This document shows, in pieces, positions 22,494 to 33,072 of a DNA stretch of 49,063 bases. How positions within the stretch are numbered: the stretch's first letter is position 1; each line of letters opens with the position of its first letter. Below the pieces are notes generated by a model. That model searched no databases, was not told where the DNA came from, and worked only from the letters and a program-made list of their open reading frames with translations. Source of the stretch: a virus; the IMG/VR virus record IMGVR_UViG_3300030110_004014, positions 1 to 49,063 of that record; one strand, given 5' to 3'. The translations under genes were made by a program, and so were the position numbers.

Positions 22494-25400
22494 CAGTAAT
22501 CGCCTCCCTTCTTAATGACATTTGGAGTAGTCATTGTAGTGGGTGTTGTTGTTGATGGAGTAATCGCAGAAAGATCACTACCTACTTGTTTAGATTTCAC
22601 ACTTAAAGTCTGTGAAACTGTCGGCAGGGTAGCTGTTTTATTGCCAGCCGCAACAGTAGGCGTGGCTACCGATCCTATCGCCGTTTTGATCTGTGTGTTT
22701 TCTGGAAGTGTTGTTTCTGCACCTGTACTTTCATTTTGACCTTTTCTGAACAAAATATCACCATCCATCTTAATTAGTTCAACAAAGGAAAGATAATCAT
22801 ATGGCCAGTTGGGTCGCAAATATTCATCTTCTGGTGTTTTCGGGGTTCTCAAAAATGGATCGTTTGAAGCTTGGCCGGCCTGGGCTTTGACGTAATCAAA
22901 GTAATCTGCTTGAGATTTCTGCTTGACCTTGAAAACCATCCATCGCAAATTGTCGGATTCAGATAAGTTGTTCGCAGACATTAACTCGTTATCAGCCAAT
23001 GTGTGACTTACACTATCAGACTGGAAACTAATCTTTTTATAATCGCGAGGAGCCAGGTTCTGCCAGATATACGATAGATCATCTTTATCGAAAGTATAAC
23101 TGAACTCAAAAATATACATAACAACTGGATCGATGGCAGCGTTATCAATAAAATTAAACTGTGGTGGCATAACGTAGTTCTGCATTTTCTGTAGCTGTTC
23201 TCGAATGGAAGATCCTGCTAGATCAAGCGAATCACCTTGAGCGGTGTTAACTACGTTATTCAATGCCGCATCGAATCTCACCTTTGGAATGTTAATAAAC
23301 TTTTTACTGCTTACAGAAGTAGGAGTGATACCTAGGCTAGTTTGAACTCCTTCGGTCACAATATAAGGCACAGCAACAATAGCTTCTTTTACCGTTACAC
23401 TATCTTTAAGTTCTCCAAGGCGTTTTTTAGGTGTTTTCTTGTCGAATCCCACCAAAGATGCAAGAGATTTAACGCCTTTATACGTACTTTGTCGATTCTT
23501 TGCATTAGTTTGCATGTTGTTGTAAACGCTCGGCACGTTAATAACTTCGTAATGGTATTTTAACCAATCGGTAGAGATATCTTCAATCTGCATAAAGATG
23601 CCGGTATTAGGATCTGATGGGATTTCTCCAAATTGATGCCACATACCATACGGTACCGAGGCGGATCCATAAGTTGGCATTGATATATCTGTGCTTCCGG
23701 TTCCCGTAGTTCCGCCAGGCGCCAAGCTTAACTTACGTACTCCGTAATCAGGATTAAAATTCAACATTGGGGTTTCGAATTTAGGTTGAATAACCCATTT
23801 TTTACCACTAGTGGTGTTTCGATCACTTAGTTCATTTCCGAACTTATCTTTTTCTACAAACTGTATTCTTTCAATTCCGAATAAATCAATACTTGCACTT
23901 ATCTGCATAGAATTTTTGTTTATAATGCGAGCAGAATAAGGTGCTTCAGATAGTTGTGCCAACTCTCGCCACCAAACAATATCCGATATAACCGAATCAT
24001 AAATAAATGGACACCTATAAGATATGCCCCCAACCCAGCTAAATGAACCTGTTACAATGGGGCCGGGGTCAAATCGTCTATAGACGGCCGTGGTTTCCGC
24101 CAAGACACGTTCAAGATCATAACTAACAGAAGCGGTTGGTCTAAATATTAAATCAACCCAAGCCTCACCATCAGCATAAGGAGGAGTGAAGGCCGGGTTA
24201 TGGCCCGTGTTACTATCATATATGGTTCCACGATTATAGATGTTTCCTGTAGAAGAAGTGCCTGTTGATACAGAACCAGTCGCTACACCAAGCACAGAGG
24301 GGCCGTAAGCGCTGGGCCGGCTATACATTGTAAATGTTTCCTCAAAGGGACTCGTGCCGTGTGTGGAACTTCCTTGTTGTCGAATTGGGTCTTGTGGTAG
24401 CGGGTAAAAAATTGATCCCGTACCCCATGAGGCGCTTGGATAAGTAAAATAAGGCCGGCCGCCGCCGGGAGAGAACACACCGGCTGGATTGTTCGGGTAT
24501 GCGCTGCCCGTAATAGCTACAGCAGAAATCTCTTGGGTATAGTCGCGCGACCCTGTTGTCGAACGAAACATTTTTATTCTAGCCATATACACATCGCCGG
24601 GGGAAAACTGAAGATCATCAGTAAGAACATCCGACTCTAGTCTGGTAAATTGTGAATCTTTTAAGAAAAACTCGGGTACCGCGCCAAAAAAGTTTTTACT
24701 CAAACGAGAATATACATCGCTTGTCAGGCCGCCTTGTAAAGTAATTGCGCTGGATTTGTATTCATGAGTGTATTTTTCTCCCACAACGTGCAGAGATGCG
24801 CTTGGGTGAGATTCTAAATCAGTAATATCTAAGTTTTGCAAATATTTTTCAGGATATATAATAGTTTCAAACGGTAGGCGTGTATCCCACGTTGTGTTAT
24901 CCACTAATTGGGCGCCTGGAAAACTTCCTGTGTCTCGCTGGGGACAAACTAGGCCCCAGCAGTTAACAGTCGTGTTTAATGGAGATGAGCCTGTAAATAT
25001 TTGTTGTGGGAAAATTCTTGTCGTATTTCCAGCGATAGGATAATCTACGGCCACGCCGGCTTTAATACTATTGTATAGGATTCCAGGCGAAGTCATTGCT
25101 TGAGCCATCATTCTATTTAGACCATATAAGGTGTTTGAAGTTCCTGGCTGACCTTTTGAGGCATCGCTTCCCAGAGTTACATTAAAAAGTGAGGAATAAG
25201 TTTCTACAAATTGCTCTACCAGTTGTATGCTTCTTTGCGCGGGATAAAAACCATTGTATGGATTAAAGCGAATAGCAGCGCTGCAAACCAAACGGATTTC
25301 CGATGCATCTAAAAGGGTTTCACTTTTTACAGTTTTAAAATTCTGTAAGAACTCGGAGTTAGAGTAATCTCGATAGAAAGATGACGAGTTACTTCGGATT

Positions 25401-28400
25401 CCCGTTCCAACAATTTCAAAATCATTAGTTTTCCCAGGATTACTTACTCCACCCTTCAAATAATCTTTGAAATTCTTACTAATTCTAAATTCGGGAACTA
25501 TCGAATAATCTCGTGCTGTAAGCTGAAGCTGCTCTTTAAAGTCTGCATATTTGTCAAACCAAGGCTCAGAAGGATGAGAAACAAAGCTCGAAGTACCATC
25601 TTGAACTTCAATTATTCCTGCCATTCGCGGAGCGTCCCAGAACGCTTCGCCGGCGCCGATTTCAATTTCTTTGGCGCTGTCCATAAAGTTAGACCACGTT
25701 GTCGAACTGGCAGTTGTTGATATGCGATAGGTGTTGATAACCGATTTAGGAGAACCTAGCATATGCTTACGAGCGTATAAGGCTCCAACACCAAATTTAC
25801 CGGCGCGGCTTTGTTCAGCGTCTGTGCCAGGAGGTGCAGACATGCTGAAGCAAGTTGTATAAGTATTCTGTAGCTCGCCAGCATTACCACTTACAAAGTA
25901 GCATGCCCGAATAGTAAGAAGAGAGCTTGTATTAGTAATAAGAGGAGGTGTCGACCTTGTTAAAAACGCATAAGGAGAATCAAGAACAAACATGCTAGAA
26001 TTTATACTGCGTATTGATGAGGTTTGGCGCCAACTATTAGATCCAGCAACACTTCGATCATCGCGAGCATCTCGCCAAAATCCGTTGCTATATCCTGTTC
26101 TTTCGCGGGTGCGAGCTAAAAACTCATTTCGTTGGGATGGAAAGAGGTTTTCTGAATAAATCACCCAGTTAACATTGTAAGCCTTATTTCTGGTTAACTT
26201 AGCCAACTGTTGAAATGGCGTAGTGAATGAGTTGAGAGAAATCGGGAAGTAATCATTTAACTCATTAGTGTTAAAGTAGATACTTTCGTTATTGAACTCA
26301 GTTTTCAAAGTGATATTTTGGACTTTACCTGCCGGTGTACGGCTATCAAAGTTGAGAATGATTGGTCTGCCGCGCATACTAACCGGAGGCATATCATAAC
26401 GTGTGATTGTTTCTCCGTCTGTATTTCTTAGGGAAAGGATGTTGTCTGCGCGTTCTGCTACTAAAATAGGATTGTCGGCGTTGCGGATCTGTTGCCAACT
26501 AGGATGCCCATAAGCTCCGCCGCGGGAAAGTAAAATACTATTCAACGTTGAAGCTGTGGCTAGATTTCGGTAATAAGTGGTCGTTGGCTGGGCTGCAAAA
26601 TCAGTATTAACATAGAATTTAACATTTGCGTTTGTTTCCAAACCAACAGTGTTGGAAGATTTTGTTAAGTGACTTAGCAAGTTTGTATTTAAACGACTTA
26701 ACACATTAGGATAAAACTGTTTTTTCAAGAGAGTTGTGCCTTGAACTTCTGTAACGCCGTAGACGCGATCTCCACTATTATTGATCAACGAACCAAAATC
26801 GCTTGAAGTGATCATATTATAAGCTTCTCGAATTCCCGAAGAATCGCTCAAAAAGAAATCGACCGGCGTAAATCCGTAAATGTTGTTATCGGAAATAACA
26901 TTCCCGGAAATCCAAGCATATTGTTGTGTTGAACGTGGGATTTGATGAGTGACAAAGGCATTGTCGTATAAAGCACCTGATGTATAGGTAATAACCTCAT
27001 CTATCCTGTCTAATGTCCTCACGCAGCCGGCTGGAACCGAGGAAATTTTAGCACTATAATTCTTGGATGCTGAAAGGGCAATGGGAATAAATTTATTTTC
27101 AAAATATCCCATAACTCGGTTGCCAACCCCATAGGTGCCTGGGTTTGCTGGATTAATGTTAATTTGACTGGCACCGCCAGAAGGTTCAAATCGAATCCAA
27201 TCCCAGATTTGGGAAGCACTTGCAGCATATAAAGCAGACGACGTGATGTCACAAGGCACACCACTATTATAAATTTGGGAGATTTCAGCGCTATTTAATT
27301 CTTTTTTCCAAAAAGTAAATTCATCAATACTTGCAGAAAGTTCATAAGTCGTATTACTAACGTTTCCACCTATTACCATAAAATCATCACTCTTTATATC
27401 GTGAAAAGAGAAATTCTTAAAGTTTGATTTAGTAGTTATCTGACTGGCTGAGACATATGAGTCTCTCCCTGAAGAGGGAAGTGTGACCTCTACTGATTGA
27501 GAAACACCATTAATATAAAGTGTTCCTGCAGTAGCTACCTCGGCTGTTAAAGTATCAAGCGTGGCGTTTGTTGGTGGGTTCCATGTAACAGCAAAATGTT
27601 TCCAAGTGCCTACCAAAGATGATGTTAAAATAGGAGTATGGTATAATAGATTAGAGTAAGTACCAACCCCATTAGTTGTTCTTAACCACAGTCCAAATCT
27701 ATTACCAGCGCCAGATCTCAATCTAGTAAATTTCAACAATGCCTGACTATTATAATTTCCAATGTTCCACACATATTCATAAGTTGGAGGACCACTATCT
27801 TCAAATTTTATCCACCCAGTCCAACTAAATCCGCTAGAAGTAATGGCATTTCTTAATGGATCCAGCGCAATTGCTCCGGTTAATAGCAAAGCAGATCCAC
27901 TATTTGCATCACTATCTATAAATTGATATCCTCCAGCATTATTCAGAACATCTCCACTGTAGCGTTCGTAAAAGGCTACTGAAGCTGGTGTGAGGTGAGT
28001 TATATTATTACGGTGATTTTTTTGGAAGGAAGGAAGTTGAGTATACGAGGCGCCTGGATTAGATACAAATAAGGAGTCTCTAAAGAACTTACCCGCGTGT
28101 CGCGACAACAGAGGGCGCAATCCGTAATCTTTAGCGTGAATATCATAAACTCGCGCTTGGACTGGCTTGGAGCCGTACACTTGAGACTGAGAAACGTTGG
28201 AAGGTTGTGAGTGTCCCTTAACTGATAGGTTTCGATAGTTAAGACCATTATATACAGAGTATTCTGCTGCTCGTAAATCTTGATAACCGAATGTCATGGT
28301 GTCCATCCCACCTGGCGCAGCAAAAGTGCCGCGGATGATGGAATGATTGTTGGTTCCGGTAAGATACCCGATAGAGTAATCAGACACAAACTCAAAATGG

Positions 28401-31400
28401 CTGTCAGTGCCCCTACGCAGGTCCAGGAACGTCCGCACGGAGGTTGCCCCCGTCGTGGGTCCTTGGACCACTTGGGACGGCAGAGAAGGCTGATTATCAA
28501 CGAAATGGCGAGGGTTGGAATATGCGCCAACTGACATGACAACTTCATATGGTTGACTGTAGTTTCCTAGGATAGTAGATCCTGTGCGCATGCGAATGTT
28601 TCTAATATTTACAGGACGCTTGGCTACAAAATCACGATAAAGGTACGCTTTTTGAGCACCAGTCATTGGATAAGGTAACGCCCCCACAGCATTAGCTTCA
28701 GGATAAGGATAATCGGGACCAACCATACCGATGGCGCCGGAGTTAGGGCGGCACCCATTATCGTCGACAACAGAGCCTAGGAGGATCTTCCATGCCTCGG
28801 GGCGTGTCAGGTAGTTATCAAGCGTTGGGCCGCTATTGAGTGCAATGTGACGGGACTGATGACCGCCTACTGCATAGTTGGTGAAGGGGCCCTGCATGGG
28901 AACTTCCATTTCTGGGCCATATGTGTCATTGTGAATATTGACTATGTTTATGTTTCCACTTAACTTTCGAGCCATTTCGGCATTATATCCACCCTGTACG
29001 GATGCACTAATGATATTAAAAGGGAAGGCCATACTAGACTTGACATTACTATAGCCTATTCCTTGTTCATACTCGCGACCATGTTGCACACGAACAGTAC
29101 GTTTAACTTTAGCAGCGGGATGCTTAGGAGGATCATTATCAATAGGAATCTTGTTAAGTTCATCTACCATCGATAATAAAACGTTTTCAGGAATAAATCT
29201 TTTTCCGGTGCGATTAACAGGACCCGCAGGACGCAATGCAGCGTAGGTAAAATCTATTTTTTTGCCCGGATCAAAGTTAACACCCCCGTGAATAACAGTC
29301 TTGTGAGGTGCTTCGGTTTCTATAAGGTACTGTTTACCAAATGAAGCTTTTTGATACTTATCAGATTGATATTGAGATCCGCCAGCACTAATGATTGTTG
29401 CTGAAGAACTTAAATTGGGAACAGAGTTGATAACTCTTCTGTATATTTCACGCTGGGCGTCCACTGTGGCGTCTCCCGATGTGATTTCTTCGGCTGTGCG
29501 TTCAGCGCGTTTTTTCCAATAGGTAATGTGTTCGGTTGTTTTACGAGGAGATGATGGAAGTGGAGATCCACCAAGAGATCCGGGGTAGCTCCATTCAGAT
29601 GCACCAGGGGCTCGACCACTGGGATCTTCCGCTTTGGCTTCTAGAGTTGGAAATTTCGAATCGTATTTTGGACGTTCTAAAACATGACTTTCTACAACAT
29701 TATAAAGTTCTGGAACAAAATCCGCAGAAGCAGGCATCAGTTGCTCTATTATCTGACTAAGACCTGCGTCAAACCATTTATAATATTCGATATACTTTTC
29801 TACAGTTGCAATTGATTTAACGCGGCGGAAGAAAGATTCACGAAGAACTTCCATGTTTTTATATCTATCGCGGTATCGGTTGACTGGCTCACCAATAAGA
29901 TTATTGAAATCCCCCACTCCTGCTAAAAAGTTCATCATTTCTTCAGAAATAGCTTGTGAGCGTCCTTTTTCAAAAGTAAACACATAATCTGGCACAGTTT
30001 CTACGACTTCATAGAGAGTATCATCTTCGCTTAAAATCTGAATCATGTCAGACCCTGCGGCTTCTTCGGGAGATAGAATTTGGAAAGTATTGATGCGTTC
30101 TGAAACTACCGGGGCGGTGGAAGAAGTGGGCCACCCAAAACCGTAACCCGAATGCTGATATCCGACAATGCCACCAAGCCAACCAAAATTGTTGCGTGTT
30201 TGTGCGGATCCAGAACTATAATCTTGAACATAAAAGTTGCCAGACGAATCAGATCCCGTTACAGAATCGAAATTCCATTCAAGCGCAAGAGTGTTTTGGT
30301 TTAGTAAATCAAAATAATTGTTTTTATTATCTAATCCTGAAATATTTTCATATGATGCTGAAATACCTGCATTGTCAAAATCGTAAACATGTTGATTTAA
30401 CGACTGATTGTCGAGGTATTTAGACCACACTCTAAGATTAGAAATAAGTGTATCACAATATTGCAGAGTTGCGCCTGTCATATTCCAACGACGGGCACCA
30501 ACATACATACGCTTTGGTGTAGCAAGAAAGTTTGAGCCGGTAGTGGCAGTGATCGATGAGCTAACTTCGAAACTGTTCTGAACTTCTCCTAGGTATGAAT
30601 TTACACCTCGAAAAATAACTTCATATGTGTCAGAAGTAGATCCAGTTACCAAGTAAGAAAGAGGATAATTTTTAGGTTTTATTCTAACAGAAAGATTCCA
30701 CTGGCTATCACCGTAAACATTAGAAAATAAACTACTTGTTAATTCTGGAAAAGGGGTAGGCGTAATAGAGGAACTTAGCTTAAAATATACATCGCGGGAA
30801 TACGCTGATGGTCTTACTGCAAATACTCCAAAGTTGGCGGCGTCAGAAGACAAAAAGTCTGTGTTTGTACCGTTTAAATTTGCCGCGGAGCTAGCGGTGA
30901 CCCCAACTGCACCAAACAATGATACATCAGTAAAATCACGATCAATAGAATCTTCTAAGGAGAAAAATCGAGGAAAGGTGATGTCTGCTTCCGCAGTAAA
31001 ACCGTAAGGTTTTTCTTGGCCAGAGGGAGATGTCGATAGATACCCTCGTGACTCAGCATTGGAAGAACTGACTCTTTGATAAACTGTAGAGCTTATGTTG
31101 GCGGGCTTGTTAAAGTTAAGGTAATTGTCCTCTAATACAATTTGTTTAAGATTGTTTTTAATTTCATAGGTGGTGTTTTTAGCATAAGCTTTAAAGCGCA
31201 CCAGTGAGTCATCTAAATTAAAACATCTTAAAACATTACGAATAGCTTTTTCGGTACCTTTAGATTTAAAAATACTTGCAAGGTTATTATAAAGGTTTTG
31301 ATAGATTAAATCTTTAGTTTGTTTTAAATCTCCTTCAAAGAAACTATCAGCATCGCGGTCTTTCAAGCTTTCAAGAATAGTAGCATCGATAAAAATATCT

Positions 31401-33070
31401 GGAGAGTAAAGTCCTAAAGATTGTGGAAGATGTTGAGCAAATGGAATAGGTTCAGCGGATGCAGATGTGTAGTTTAGCTGCCTAACTTTAGGCATCTGAC
31501 TTGCTAACAAATACAGCTTATCAAAGTAAGCGCCAACGACATGAGATATAATCTTTAAGTTGGTATTAGAGGTGTCTTCATGAAGAGATAACACCCATTC
31601 AGGTGCATAGTTTACAAACTGCGCGTTATTGTTCAGGTCGTGATACGATCCGCTAGCCAACAAATTCGAGCGCGCGGAAACATAGTCTGGGTTGTTGGTG
31701 CGTACTACGGGATCCCTATACTCTGAAGTTGCAGCACCAGCGAGTACGATAGCTGAATTAGTCGAGCGACCATTAGCGCTGTAGCCTGTCCACACACCGT
31801 TGCTTGCGCGGCCTGCATAATCCAAGACTATGGAATCAGTAGATGATACTCCGGTGATACCTTCGTTAAACTTATAATAAACACCCAACGTGGTGTTAGA
31901 GACATCCGTATTAGCACCACCACCGACTTGATCAAACCAATTTTCGCCAATTTGTTTAGCGGTTCTGCGTGCTTTCCAGTATCTAAACTCGTCAATAGAG
32001 CCTGACAGCTTGCCAGCGCCAGTAAGAGAAGCGGGAGCACCCAAACCACTTGATGCAGTCAGAAGTGCGCCTAGGCGCCCCATCATGTTCTTGGGATTAA
32101 GTTCTGATACAACCCCTGCGACTGTGTAAGTATCATTCAGGGCCCCGTTAATATACAGCTTGGCATTGAATGTGCTTCCTGTATTATAAAGAGATAGTGC
32201 GTAATGCTTCCATGCTGTAAAATCGTTATTTGATATAGTTGGACCAATTCGAGATGTCTTCTTGGTGGAGCCAGATTCAACAACAAAAGTAAATGGTTGA
32301 CCAGAAGTTGTAGGATTGGCATCCAAAAAGATAGTAATCCGGCTATAATCTGCGGAGGATGAGGCGGCATTGTTCCATATATCAACAAGAACTTGTCGTT
32401 CTGTCAAAGTGGAAGCGACAGAGCCTGTCTTCATCCAAAACTCTACAGTTACACCATCATCAAAGTTGGCGCGCATGTTAGAAAGACGGGTGCCACTACC
32501 ATAATCTGCAGGCAACCCTGCGAGGCCATACATGCTTCCAGAGCCAGCATAAACATTACCATAATTAAACATACTAGAGTATGGATTCGGGCCCTGGTTA
32601 ACCAATGAAGAGCCTGCGGATCCAGTATTAGGGCCGCCCTTGAAGGTAATATACTCCAATGTACTTGGCATTCCGTAGCCGTTAAGCTGGCTTCCTACTC
32701 TTGAACCCCAACCATCACTACTGAGTTTGACAAAACCGTTAAATCGAGGGTATACATTGTTGAAAATATATTTATCGACTTCCAACATGCTGTTGTAAAA
32801 TTCATTTCTTTCAGCATCAGAACCATCATAAGGATAGTACCCGGAAATCTTATCGAAAGATCCTGAATAGTAAAGTTCAGCAGAACCGAAAAATGCAAAG
32901 TTTCGAGGATCAGTGTAGTCTATTTGAGGTACAAATGTGCGCTGCTCTTCTTGAAGAGCTTGCGCATTACGCATTGACTCTACTGACTCAAAAGCTTCCT
33001 TTTCAGTCTTGTAGTCTTCATAATTTAAGTTTTTATTTGTAGAATCAAATAGCTTTTTGATACTGCTCAT
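22493..33070 (-). CDS. Giant tail protein (3525 aa) with three LamG/concanavalin-like domains
   Basis: This is one uninterrupted frame of 10.6 kb. Three segments have the LamG/concanavalin-A-like pattern: about residues 200-400 (VTVEFWMKTGS, W-K-H-Y-A-L-S-L-Y, KLYINGAL, GSIDEFRYWK), 760-940 (WNLSVRIKPKN, MYVGARRWN, SNLRVWSKYL) and 1735-1945 (FSWTGWIKFED, WKHFAVTWNPP, LYINGVSQ, SIDEFTFWKKEL). Such domains bind sugars or proteins, so host-surface contact or assembly roles are plausible. The rest has no recognised motif and ends in a T/P-rich tail. No signal peptide or transmembrane segment is visible. It lies between the gp6-like region and the appendage genes. A size above 3000 residues is unusual for a tail protein outside tape measures, and its composition is not that of a coiled-coil tape measure. 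Confidence 0.82.
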   Translation of the reverse strand: MSSIKKLFDSTNKNLNYEDYKTEKEAFESVESMRNAQALQEEQRTFVPQIDYTDPRNFAFFGSAELYYSGSFDKISGYYPYDGSDAERNEFYNSMLEVDKYIFNNVYPRFNGFVKLSSDGWGSRVGSQLNGYGMPSTLEYITFKGGPNTGSAGSSLVNQGPNPYSSMFNYGNVYAGSGSMYGLAGLPADYGSGTRLSNMRANFDDGVTVEFWMKTGSVASTLTERQVLVDIWNNAASSSADYSRITIFLDANPTTSGQPFTFVVESGSTKKTSRIGPTISNNDFTAWKHYALSLYNTGSTFNAKLYINGALNDTYTVAGVVSELNPKNMMGRLGALLTASSGLGAPASLTGAGKLSGSIDEFRYWKARRTAKQIGENWFDQVGGGANTDVSNTTLGVYYKFNEGITGVSSTDSIVLDYAGRASNGVWTGYSANGRSTNSAIVLAGAATSEYRDPVVRTNNPDYVSARSNLLASGSYHDLNNNAQFVNYAPEWVLSLHEDTSNTNLKIISHVVGAYFDKLYLLASQMPKVRQLNYTSASAEPIPFAQHLPQSLGLYSPDIFIDATILESLKDRDADSFFEGDLKQTKDLIYQNLYNNLASIFKSKGTEKAIRNVLRCFNLDDSLVRFKAYAKNTTYEIKNNLKQIVLEDNYLNFNKPANISSTVYQRVSSSNAESRGYLSTSPSGQEKPYGFTAEADITFPRFFSLEDSIDRDFTDVSLFGAVGVTASSAANLNGTNTDFLSSDAANFGVFAVRPSAYSRDVYFKLSSSITPTPFPELTSSLFSNVYGDSQWNLSVRIKPKNYPLSYLVTGSTSDTYEVIFRGVNSYLGEVQNSFEVSSSITATTGSNFLATPKRMYVGARRWNMTGATLQYCDTLISNLRVWSKYLDNQSLNQHVYDFDNAGISASYENISGLDNKNNYFDLLNQNTLALEWNFDSVTGSDSSGNFYVQDYSSGSAQTRNNFGWLGGIVGYQHSGYGFGWPTSSTAPVVSERINTFQILSPEEAAGSDMIQILSEDDTLYEVVETVPDYVFTFEKGRSQAISEEMMNFLAGVGDFNNLIGEPVNRYRDRYKNMEVLRESFFRRVKSIATVEKYIEYYKWFDAGLSQIIEQLMPASADFVPELYNVVESHVLERPKYDSKFPTLEAKAEDPSGRAPGASEWSYPGSLGGSPLPSSPRKTTEHITYWKKRAERTAEEITSGDATVDAQREIYRRVINSVPNLSSSATIISAGGSQYQSDKYQKASFGKQYLIETEAPHKTVIHGGVNFDPGKKIDFTYAALRPAGPVNRTGKRFIPENVLLSMVDELNKIPIDNDPPKHPAAKVKRTVRVQHGREYEQGIGYSNVKSSMAFPFNIISASVQGGYNAEMARKLSGNINIVNIHNDTYGPEMEVPMQGPFTNYAVGGHQSRHIALNSGPTLDNYLTRPEAWKILLGSVVDDNGCRPNSGAIGMVGPDYPYPEANAVGALPYPMTGAQKAYLYRDFVAKRPVNIRNIRMRTGSTILGNYSQPYEVVMSVGAYSNPRHFVDNQPSLPSQVVQGPTTGATSVRTFLDLRRGTDSHFEFVSDYSIGYLTGTNNHSIIRGTFAAPGGMDTMTFGYQDLRAAEYSVYNGLNYRNLSVKGHSQPSNVSQSQVYGSKPVQARVYDIHAKDYGLRPLLSRHAGKFFRDSLFVSNPGASYTQLPSFQKNHRNNITHLTPASVAFYERYSGDVLNNAGGYQFIDSDANSGSALLLTGAIALDPLRNAITSSGFSWTGWIKFEDSGPPTYEYVWNIGNYNSQALLKFTRLRSGAGNRFGLWLRTTNGVGTYSNLLYHTPILTSSLVGTWKHFAVTWNPPTNATLDTLTAEVATAGTLYINGVSQSVEVTLPSSGRDSYVSASQITTKSNFKNFSFHDIKSDDFMVIGGNVSNTTYELSASIDEFTFWKKELNSAEISQIYNSGVPCDITSSALYAASASQIWDWIRFEPSGGASQININPANPGTYGVGNRVMGYFENKFIPIALSASKNYSAKISSVPAGCVRTLDRIDEVITYTSGALYDNAFVTHQIPRSTQQYAWISGNVISDNNIYGFTPVDFFLSDSSGIREAYNMITSSDFGSLINNSGDRVYGVTEVQGTTLLKKQFYPNVLSRLNTNLLSHLTKSSNTVGLETNANVKFYVNTDFAAQPTTTYYRNLATASTLNSILLSRGGAYGHPSWQQIRNADNPILVAERADNILSLRNTDGETITRYDMPPVSMRGRPIILNFDSRTPAGKVQNITLKTEFNNESIYFNTNELNDYFPISLNSFTTPFQQLAKLTRNKAYNVNWVIYSENLFPSQRNEFLARTRERTGYSNGFWRDARDDRSVAGSNSWRQTSSIRSINSSMFVLDSPYAFLTRSTPPLITNTSSLLTIRACYFVSGNAGELQNTYTTCFSMSAPPGTDAEQSRAGKFGVGALYARKHMLGSPKSVINTYRISTTASSTTWSNFMDSAKEIEIGAGEAFWDAPRMAGIIEVQDGTSSFVSHPSEPWFDKYADFKEQLQLTARDYSIVPEFRISKNFKDYLKGGVSNPGKTNDFEIVGTGIRSNSSSFYRDYSNSEFLQNFKTVKSETLLDASEIRLVCSAAIRFNPYNGFYPAQRSIQLVEQFVETYSSLFNVTLGSDASKGQPGTSNTLYGLNRMMAQAMTSPGILYNSIKAGVAVDYPIAGNTTRIFPQQIFTGSSPLNTTVNCWGLVCPQRDTGSFPGAQLVDNTTWDTRLPFETIIYPEKYLQNLDITDLESHPSASLHVVGEKYTHEYKSSAITLQGGLTSDVYSRLSKNFFGAVPEFFLKDSQFTRLESDVLTDDLQFSPGDVYMARIKMFRSTTGSRDYTQEISAVAITGSAYPNNPAGVFSPGGGRPYFTYPSASWGTGSIFYPLPQDPIRQQGSSTHGTSPFEETFTMYSRPSAYGPSVLGVATGSVSTGTSSTGNIYNRGTIYDSNTGHNPAFTPPYADGEAWVDLIFRPTASVSYDLERVLAETTAVYRRFDPGPIVTGSFSWVGGISYRCPFIYDSVISDIVWWRELAQLSEAPYSARIINKNSMQISASIDLFGIERIQFVEKDKFGNELSDRNTTSGKKWVIQPKFETPMLNFNPDYGVRKLSLAPGGTTGTGSTDISMPTYGSASVPYGMWHQFGEIPSDPNTGIFMQIEDISTDWLKYHYEVINVPSVYNNMQTNAKNRQSTYKGVKSLASLVGFDKKTPKKRLGELKDSVTVKEAIVAVPYIVTEGVQTSLGITPTSVSSKKFINIPKVRFDAALNNVVNTAQGDSLDLAGSSIREQLQKMQNYVMPPQFNFIDNAAIDPVVMYIFEFSYTFDKDDLSYIWQNLAPRDYKKISFQSDSVSHTLADNELMSANNLSESDNLRWMVFKVKQKSQADYFDYVKAQAGQASNDPFLRTPKTPEDEYLRPNWPYDYLSFVELIKMDGDILFRKGQNESTGAETTLPENTQIKTAIGSVATPTVAAGNKTATLPTVSQTLSVKSKQVGSDLSAITPSTTTPTTMTTPNVIKKGGDY

Positions 33071-33072
33071 TA

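Noticed and set aside
28280-28548. Two opposite 84-residue frames in the GC island
   Set aside because: Both are by-products of high GC within the giant tail gene, which reads through without interruption.
22493-33070. Diversity-generating retroelement targeting the tail protein
   Set aside because: No reverse transcriptase or template-like repeat was seen in the window.
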